From contig OY762070.1 in NCBI GenBank assembly GCA_963665195.1, forward strand, positions 1,984,001-2,048,000: DNA of 64,000 bases, written 5' to 3'. The stretch's first letter is position 1. The number at the start of each line of letters is the position of its first letter. Shown piece after piece: positions 59,603 to 64,000 of this stretch. Below the pieces are notes generated by a model. It searched no databases. It worked only from the letters and a program-made list of their open reading frames with translations, and was not told the origin of the DNA. The translations under genes and the position numbers were made by a program. The DNA is from VXYL01 sp963665195. Lineage in GTDB: Bacteria; Pseudomonadota; Gammaproteobacteria; Pseudomonadales; Azotimanducaceae.

Positions 59603-60477
59603 TGCCGGACACGGGCGACATGGTCGCGCTCCCCGGCGGGTCGTTCCTGATGGGCGCCGAAGACCCGGACTCGCGCCCGGAGGACGGCGAGGGGCCGGTT
59701 CGCGAAGTCCAGCTGGATTCCTTCCGCATCGATCGCGCGACCGTCACCAACACCCGGTTCATGGCATTCGTCAGGGAAACGGGCTATCGCACCGAGGCGG
59801 AGACCTGCGGCTGGTCCTACGTCTTCAGAGGGTTGCTCTCGGTGCCGAAGCAGCGTCGCATCGGTCGTGGCAAGGAAGTTTCGACGCTGCCCTGGTGGCT
59901 CGCCGTGGACGGCGCGAACTGGCGTCGCCCGCTCGGGCCGCGCTCGAATCTCGCGGGGCGGATGCATCATCCCGTCGTGCATGTCTCGTGGAACGACGCG
60001 CAGGCATTCTGCGAATGGGCGGACAAGCGCCTGCCCACGGAAGCCGAGTGGGAATACGCGGCGCGCGGCGGTCTGGTCGGCAAGCGCTATCCCTGGGGCG
60101 ACGGCCTGCAGCCGGGCGGCAAGCACCGCTGCAACATCTGGCAGGGCATGTTCCCGGAGAAGAACACCGAGGAGGACGGCTATCTGGGCACGGCGCCCGC
60201 GGTCTCGTTCGGCGCCAACGGCTACGGTCTCTACAACATGGCGGGCAACGTCTGGGAATGGTGCGCCGACTGGTTCAGTGCGGACTGGCACGAAGGCAAG
60301 TCGCGGCTGAATCCCAAGGGACCGCCGTCGGGCGACAGGCGGGTGCTGCGCGGCGGCTCCTTCCTATGCCACGACAGCTACTGCAACCGCTACCGGGTAG
60401 CCGCGCGCTACGCGAACACGCCGGACTCGACCACGGTGAACGCCGGATTCCGCTGCGCGGCGAACGCGGATCTATGA
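59602..60477 (+). CDS. formylglycine-generating enzyme (SUMF1 family)
   Basis: The 291-aa protein carries the FGE-sulfatase domain: ALPGGSFLMGAEDPD at the start, HPVVHVSWNDAQAFCEWA, RLPTEAEWEYAARGG, and NMAGNVWEWCADWF. The two copper-binding active-site cysteines are Cys256 and Cys261 in GGSFLCHDSYCNRYR, which mark true aerobic FGEs rather than the many EgtB-like relatives. It should oxidise Cys56 of the sulfatase encoded immediately upstream. It overlaps the convergent HAD gene by 6 bases. Confidence 0.92.
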   Translation: MPDTGDMVALPGGSFLMGAEDPDSRPEDGEGPVREVQLDSFRIDRATVTNTRFMAFVRETGYRTEAETCGWSYVFRGLLSVPKQRRIGRGKEVSTLPWWLAVDGANWRRPLGPRSNLAGRMHHPVVHVSWNDAQAFCEWADKRLPTEAEWEYAARGGLVGKRYPWGDGLQPGGKHRCNIWQGMFPEKNTEEDGYLGTAPAVSFGANGYGLYNMAGNVWEWCADWFSADWHEGKSRLNPKGPPSGDRRVLRGGSFLCHDSYCNRYRVAARYANTPDSTTVNAGFRCAANADL

Positions 60478-60813
60478 CAGCCAGGGTGCCGTTGCCGCCT
60501 CGTGCGGCCAAAGAAACTCGAAGCCGGCCTGTTCCGCCGGACGCTTGTCGAGGTCCTCGCGGTCCCCGATGTGGTAGTAGACGTCCGCCTCGAACTGCGC
60601 CTTCACGTCCGGCAGCATGTGCTTCGAGACGGTGAAATCCACCTCGATTTCATGATCCCGCCAAATGGCCCGCTGGGCGCTGATGGGACGATCCGAGCAG
60701 CTTCCGACCAGGCAGCCGCGCCGTTTGGCTTCTCGCACCAGTTCCATTTCGAGGATGCCCGGCGGATCGCCGACGGTCAGCGTGCCGTCGATGTCGAAGC
60801 TCAACAGGATCAT
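60472..60813 (-). CDS. HAD-like hydrolase family protein, short
   Basis: The 113-aa protein begins LLSFDIDGTLTVGDPPG, the HAD motif I with both aspartates. A motif II-like SCSDRP serine follows at about residue 38. The motif III/IV region is shortened: VYYHIGDREDLDKRPAEQAG near residues 78-97 supplies an acidic GDRED. No cap domain is present. Such small HADs may be phosphatases or non-catalytic. It lies downstream of the thiolase gene on the same strand (4-base gap). Confidence 0.8.
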   Translation of the reverse strand: MILLSFDIDGTLTVGDPPGILEMELVREAKRRGCLVGSCSDRPISAQRAIWRDHEIEVDFTVSKHMLPDVKAQFEADVYYHIGDREDLDKRPAEQAGFEFLWPHEAATAPWLS

Positions 60814-60817
60814 CAGC

Positions 60818-62140
60818 TCAGTCCGGCGATGCGCTCCACACGGTGTAGTGGCCGCCGAGCGGCATCGGACCGCCGGAAACGGCGACCTCGGGCCTGACGC
60901 CCGTTACCTGCCTAGCCCCGGCGCGCTGCTGCAACTGCTGGATGCAATCGGTGTGCATCCAGAACCTGCTGCGCCCGCAGCCGATGTTGCCGCCGCTCGG
61001 CAGGATGGGATTCGGGCCATCGATGCCGATGTCGCCCTGGTAGAAGTCGAGCGCCTCGCCGAACTTCATGCCGCGATAGCCGAGGCCCTCGATGTGGAAC
61101 TGATGGAACAGCGTGAAGCCGTCGTACATGTTCTCGAACGAAAGATCGTCCGCAGTGATCCCGGCGCCTTCGTAGATCTTCCGCGCCGTGCGAGCGGTGT
61201 CCTCCTCCACTTCGTCCAGCGTCGGGGTCAGGCTGCGCGGGCGCGTTCTGCTGGCTGCGTGGTTCAGGATGTAGACGGGTTTCTGGCGCATGTCCTTGGC
61301 GCGTTCGGCGGTGGTGTAGAGGTAGGCCGCGGAGACCATGATCGGCAGGTCGTTGTCGAAAAGGTTCGCGGGCTTGGCGATCCAGCGGGCGGCGTTGTAA
61401 TCCTCCGGCGTGATCTCCTCCGGCCGGTGCTGCGCCCAATAGCCTTCCGGGAACTTGAGGCCGTTCTGCCGCGAGTTCTCGATGAACGGCGCCATCATGT
61501 CGTGGCTCTTGCCGTACTTGCGGCAGTACTCGGCGAATTGCAGCGCGGTGCCGTAGCAGGCCGGCGCGCCCCACAGCGCGCGCAACGCAGCGGAACCCGG
61601 CAGCGCGGCGCCGGCGTTCGCGCCACCCTGGTAGTAGCGGCCCTCGAAGTTGTGCCAGCTCTTGAGCACGAGGCAGGTATGCGCGAGGCCATCGCCAACG
61701 GCCTGCGCCGCGACGCAGATGGCATTGGACATGCAGCCGGGGCCGTACATGGTGAATTTCACATTCGCGAGCTCGGGCATGTTCTTGAGGATCCACTCGG
61801 CACTGAGCTTGGCGAGACCGTCCAAGGGATCATCGGTGCGCTGGTAGGCGCCCACGATGTCCTCGGGAATCGGCTTGCCGGCTTCCCAGTACGCGCCGGT
61901 GGTGGTGACGGGGTCCATCACCAGGCCGTCGATGTCTTCCGGCGCAACGCCCGCGTCGGCGATGGCCCGGCGCAGCGCCAGCAGACTGATCGCGCCAACC
62001 GTGGTGTCCGGCCTGCCGTCCCAGCGCCGCGCGGTGGGGGAATGGCCGACGCCGACGGCGCAGACCTTGCCGCGGTGTTCCCACAGGCCGACGCCTTCCT
62101 CGGCGCGATACATGGATGCGGGGGCATTGGGCGTGGCCAC
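60818..62140 (-). CDS. thiolase family (SCP2-type acyl-CoA C-acyltransferase-like) protein
   Basis: The protein is 440 aa from GTG 62140, behind GGAGG; a start at 62164 is less well placed. It has the thiolase-lipid-transfer layout: GAISLLALRRAIADAGVAPEDIDGLV, YGPGCMSNAICVAAQAV (Cys near residue 128 at the nucleophile position), NMYDGFT and the C-terminal GGNIGCGRSRFWM plus GGP. The C-terminal catalytic HxxG/CxG pattern is altered, as in many thiolase-like proteins paired with OB-fold partners. The gene is next to such a partner, so they probably form a complex acting on a CoA ester. Confidence 0.85.
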   Translation of the reverse strand: MATPNAPASMYRAEEGVGLWEHRGKVCAVGVGHSPTARRWDGRPDTTVGAISLLALRRAIADAGVAPEDIDGLVMDPVTTTGAYWEAGKPIPEDIVGAYQRTDDPLDGLAKLSAEWILKNMPELANVKFTMYGPGCMSNAICVAAQAVGDGLAHTCLVLKSWHNFEGRYYQGGANAGAALPGSAALRALWGAPACYGTALQFAEYCRKYGKSHDMMAPFIENSRQNGLKFPEGYWAQHRPEEITPEDYNAARWIAKPANLFDNDLPIMVSAAYLYTTAERAKDMRQKPVYILNHAASRTRPRSLTPTLDEVEEDTARTARKIYEGAGITADDLSFENMYDGFTLFHQFHIEGLGYRGMKFGEALDFYQGDIGIDGPNPILPSGGNIGCGRSRFWMHTDCIQQLQQRAGARQVTGVRPEVAVSGGPMPLGGHYTVWSASPD

Positions 62141-62142
62141 AG

Positions 62143-62556
62143 CTAAGCCTCCACGACCTGCCACTCGGGCACCTTCTGCCCGTTGGCCGTTGCCTCGAAG
62201 GTCACCGCGACCGCAGCGCCGACCGGCACGTCGTCCACCGGCGTTCCCGGCAGATGGGAATACATCTGAATGCCGGGGTCCTCGTCGAGCATGACCACCG
62301 CGACGTTGAACGGCTGGTCTTCCTGCAGCAGGCGCACGGGACAGTCATGCACGACGCCGTAGTTGTAGATCGTGCCCCGGCCGCTCATCTCCTTCCACTC
62401 CAGCTGCCCGTCGGACCCGCAGGCATGGCAGCGCGGCGCCGGCGGATGCTGCAAGCGGTCGCATGCCGCGCAGTTCTGGATCACCAGCCGATTGTCATTG
62501 GCCGCTTCCCAGAACGGCCGCGTCAGATCGTCAGGGACGACGCCCTGCTTCGCCAT
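62143..62556 (-). CDS. Zn-ribbon OB-fold (DUF35) acyl-CoA-associated protein
   Basis: The protein is 137 aa from ATG 62556; the frame also offers ATG 62607. An N-terminal helix LTRPFWEAANDNRLVIQ leads to a rubredoxin-like zinc ribbon CAACDRLQHPPAPRCHACG (CxxC ... CxxC). An OB fold follows with GRGTIYNYGVVH and VGAAVAVTFEA. DUF35 proteins bind CoA esters and stabilise thiolases, as in the HMG-CoA synthase complex. It lies upstream of the thiolase, 2 bases apart. Confidence 0.9.
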   Translation of the reverse strand: MAKQGVVPDDLTRPFWEAANDNRLVIQNCAACDRLQHPPAPRCHACGSDGQLEWKEMSGRGTIYNYGVVHDCPVRLLQEDQPFNVAVVMLDEDPGIQMYSHLPGTPVDDVPVGAAVAVTFEATANGQKVPEWQVVEA

Positions 62557-62657
62557 GCCTCCCCCGAAGCCTTCACGCGAAGCGCCGCATTGAACGACTT
62601 TCGCCAAGGCGGGTCAACTTGTACGATTGGCCGCCATTCCGGCAACACTCGGTGGCC

Positions 62658-63815
62658 ATGCCCGAACCGCAACTGGCAGAGGACCAGACTTCCTCCACCT
62701 CCGGCGTCCTGCCCGTCGTCGCGGACGAGGGCGACGCCTTGCAGCGGCTGCGCGCCGAGAACGCGCGGCTGCGGGCGGAACTCGCGCAGCTGCGCAGCCA
62801 TCGAGCGGCCGAATCCTCGGCGGCGAGCTGGCAGGCGGCGATGGACGGCGGCATCGCCTATTCGGACGGCAGTTCCGATACCAGCGCGCTGTCCGCCGGG
62901 CGCCTGCTGAAGCAACTCGCCGGGGTTTCCAAGGCACGCATGAAGGCGGGCCGCATCCGCAACAGCCGCGACTTCGACTACCTGCCGCGACCGAGCGCCG
63001 ACGAAGCGCAGCTCGAAGCGGACTTCGTTCGCTGGGGCTATTGCCTCGTCGAGGACGCCATGTCGCCAGCGCAGGTGCAGGCGCAGATCGACCGTCTCGT
63101 TGAGCAGGCCCAAGCCGAGCGCGGTCGCAACATCGGCATACCCACCAGCGCCCAGGGGCGGGCGCAACTGGTGGCGAATCTGGTGCTCAAGGGCAGCGTT
63201 TTCCGCGACGCCGTGGAGTTCAAGGAGTCGGCGGCGCAGCGCGGGCCGCTGGTGGACCGGCTGCTCACCAAGGTGATGGGCGAAGGCTTCGGCCTCGGTT
63301 GCGCCCACGGCTCCATCGTCCACACCGGCGGCGGCTTGCAGGACCTGCATGTGGACCAGGGCGGCATCCCCATGCCGTATCCGCCGTTCCCGTTCGGGTC
63401 GCTCATCATCTGGTGCTACACGCCGTTCGATCTGGCCAACGGCGCGACGTACATCGTGCCCGGCTCGCATCGCACGGCGAGCGGCGCCACCAGCTTCCAC
63501 GACGGCGCGGATCTCATGCGGCTGGTGGATGGCGAACCGGGGCTGGTGGCGATCTGCGCTCCGCCCGGCACCTGCATCCTGACGGATACGCGCGTCCTGC
63601 ATGGCGGCGGGCGACGCACCGCGCCGGGCACGCGCTACGCGATGCGCTGCCACTACAACAGGCACTTCATCCGGGCGCTGCACGAGCAATCGACGGCCAA
63701 CGTGCATGTGCCGGACGAGGTCTACGCGGTGCTCTCGCCGCGACTGAAAAAGATGATGGGGATCACCGTACACGACCCGGCGCCGGTGGGAGAGCTGTCC
63801 GCCGACGCCGCCTGA
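62658..63815 (+). CDS. phytanoyl-CoA dioxygenase-like (PhyH) Fe(II)/2-oxoglutarate enzyme
   Basis: The protein is 385 aa from ATG 62658. A short leucine-rich coiled coil (ALQRLRAENARLRAELAQLR, about residues 27-46) precedes the catalytic domain. The iron site is His/Asp in LQDLHVDQGG and His in RVLHGGGRR; the 2-oxoglutarate arginine is probably in the latter. PGSHRTASG is a typical PhyH loop. The N-terminal coiled coil is not usual for the family and may mediate oligomerisation. It is divergent from the thiolase operon (101-base gap). Confidence 0.85.
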   Translation: MPEPQLAEDQTSSTSGVLPVVADEGDALQRLRAENARLRAELAQLRSHRAAESSAASWQAAMDGGIAYSDGSSDTSALSAGRLLKQLAGVSKARMKAGRIRNSRDFDYLPRPSADEAQLEADFVRWGYCLVEDAMSPAQVQAQIDRLVEQAQAERGRNIGIPTSAQGRAQLVANLVLKGSVFRDAVEFKESAAQRGPLVDRLLTKVMGEGFGLGCAHGSIVHTGGGLQDLHVDQGGIPMPYPPFPFGSLIIWCYTPFDLANGATYIVPGSHRTASGATSFHDGADLMRLVDGEPGLVAICAPPGTCILTDTRVLHGGGRRTAPGTRYAMRCHYNRHFIRALHEQSTANVHVPDEVYAVLSPRLKKMMGITVHDPAPVGELSADAA

Positions 63816-63821
63816 CCGGCG

Positions 63822-64000
63822 CTACAGGCCGCGCAGAACGCGGACGCGGTGGTTGTCCGTATCGCCGATGTATAGCGCATCGCCAGCGACGAATACGCCG
63901 TGCGGGCGCGCCAGGCCGCAGCGCAGGGGTTCGCCGTCTTCGCCATCGAAGCGCTTGCCGTTGCCGACGATGGTGCGGATCAGTCCGCTGCGACGATCTA
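63822..64000 (-). CDS. NHL-repeat protein, C-terminal end only
   Basis: The last 58 codons of a minus-strand gene running off the right edge read LIRTIVGNGKRFDGEDG, then LARPHGVFVAGDALYIGDT and DNHRVRVL before the stop at 63822. This is a textbook NHL blade (TIVG...L..P.GV.......YIADT.NHRVR). The rest of the beta-propeller and any enzymatic domain lie outside the window. It is convergent with the PhyH gene, 6 bases between stops. Confidence 0.85.
   Translation of the reverse strand, partial: DRRSGLIRTIVGNGKRFDGEDGEPLRCGLARPHGVFVAGDALYIGDTDNHRVRVLRGL

Overview
The window is a high-GC bacterial chromosome segment, most likely from an uncultured gammaproteobacterium. The best taxonomic clue is the housekeeping run smc - zipA - ligA, because ZipA is a gammaproteobacterial division protein. 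A ccmABCDE cytochrome c maturation operon fits this. The accessory content (ankyrin-repeat proteins, Fe(II)/2-oxoglutarate dioxygenases, a sulfatase with its own formylglycine-generating enzyme, CoA-ester enzymes, amidohydrolases, many toxin-antitoxin modules) resembles free-living or invertebrate-associated marine lineages. That habitat and lineage assignment is inference; no rRNA gene is present.

Layout. 1-3.5 kb: a KAP-type P-loop NTPase running off the left edge, then tRNA-Ser(GCT) and tRNA-Arg(ACG), all on the minus strand. 3.8-7.2 kb: an unknown gene and ccmA-B-C-D-E with start/stop overlaps. 7.3-9.0 kb: a ribbon-helix-helix/PIN toxin-antitoxin pair with a palindromic operator, and an Rpn-type nuclease with a short tandem repeat. 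9.2-16.7 kb: smc, zipA, ligA, a lytic-transglycosylase-like lipoprotein and a PPOX-family flavoprotein. 16.8-34 kb: metabolic genes (LLM flavin oxidoreductase, AMACR-type CoA transferase, aldo/keto reductase, MDR oxidoreductase, FMN alpha-hydroxyacid dehydrogenase, isocitrate/isopropylmalate dehydrogenase-like enzyme, alpha/beta hydrolase, acyltransferase, enoyl-CoA hydratase), plus two ankyrin proteins and an AAA ATPase.

34-44.4 kb is an accessory island set between an enoyl-CoA hydratase gene and an amidohydrolase gene. It holds a Ung-like protein with an altered catalytic motif. A minus-strand cluster follows: an unrecognised 426-aa protein, an Xre antitoxin, a RES toxin and a frameshifted DUF2235 hydrolase. 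Next come a broken HTH gene, an SfiI-like restriction-modification pair, and a second, frameshifted UDG-fold gene. Inside the island lies a scar in which 5'-truncated copies of both flanking genes are fused head to head. Frameshifted and truncated genes concentrate here, while the flanking core genes read through cleanly.

44.4-64 kb returns to metabolism: an amidohydrolase; a dioxygenase / exported protein / propeller-hydrolase fusion / dioxygenase / Baeyer-Villiger monooxygenase cluster; HigA-like antitoxin remnants; RDD and carboxymuconolactone-decarboxylase-like proteins; YacG with an N-acyl-D-amino-acid deacylase-like enzyme; HipBA; sulfatase plus FGE; a HAD-like protein; a thiolase with its OB-fold partner; a phytanoyl-CoA-dioxygenase-like protein; and the end of an NHL-repeat gene at the right edge.

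The most novel-looking part is the 35.5-39.2 kb four-gene cluster with its promoter/palindrome, next to an SfiI-type R-M system.
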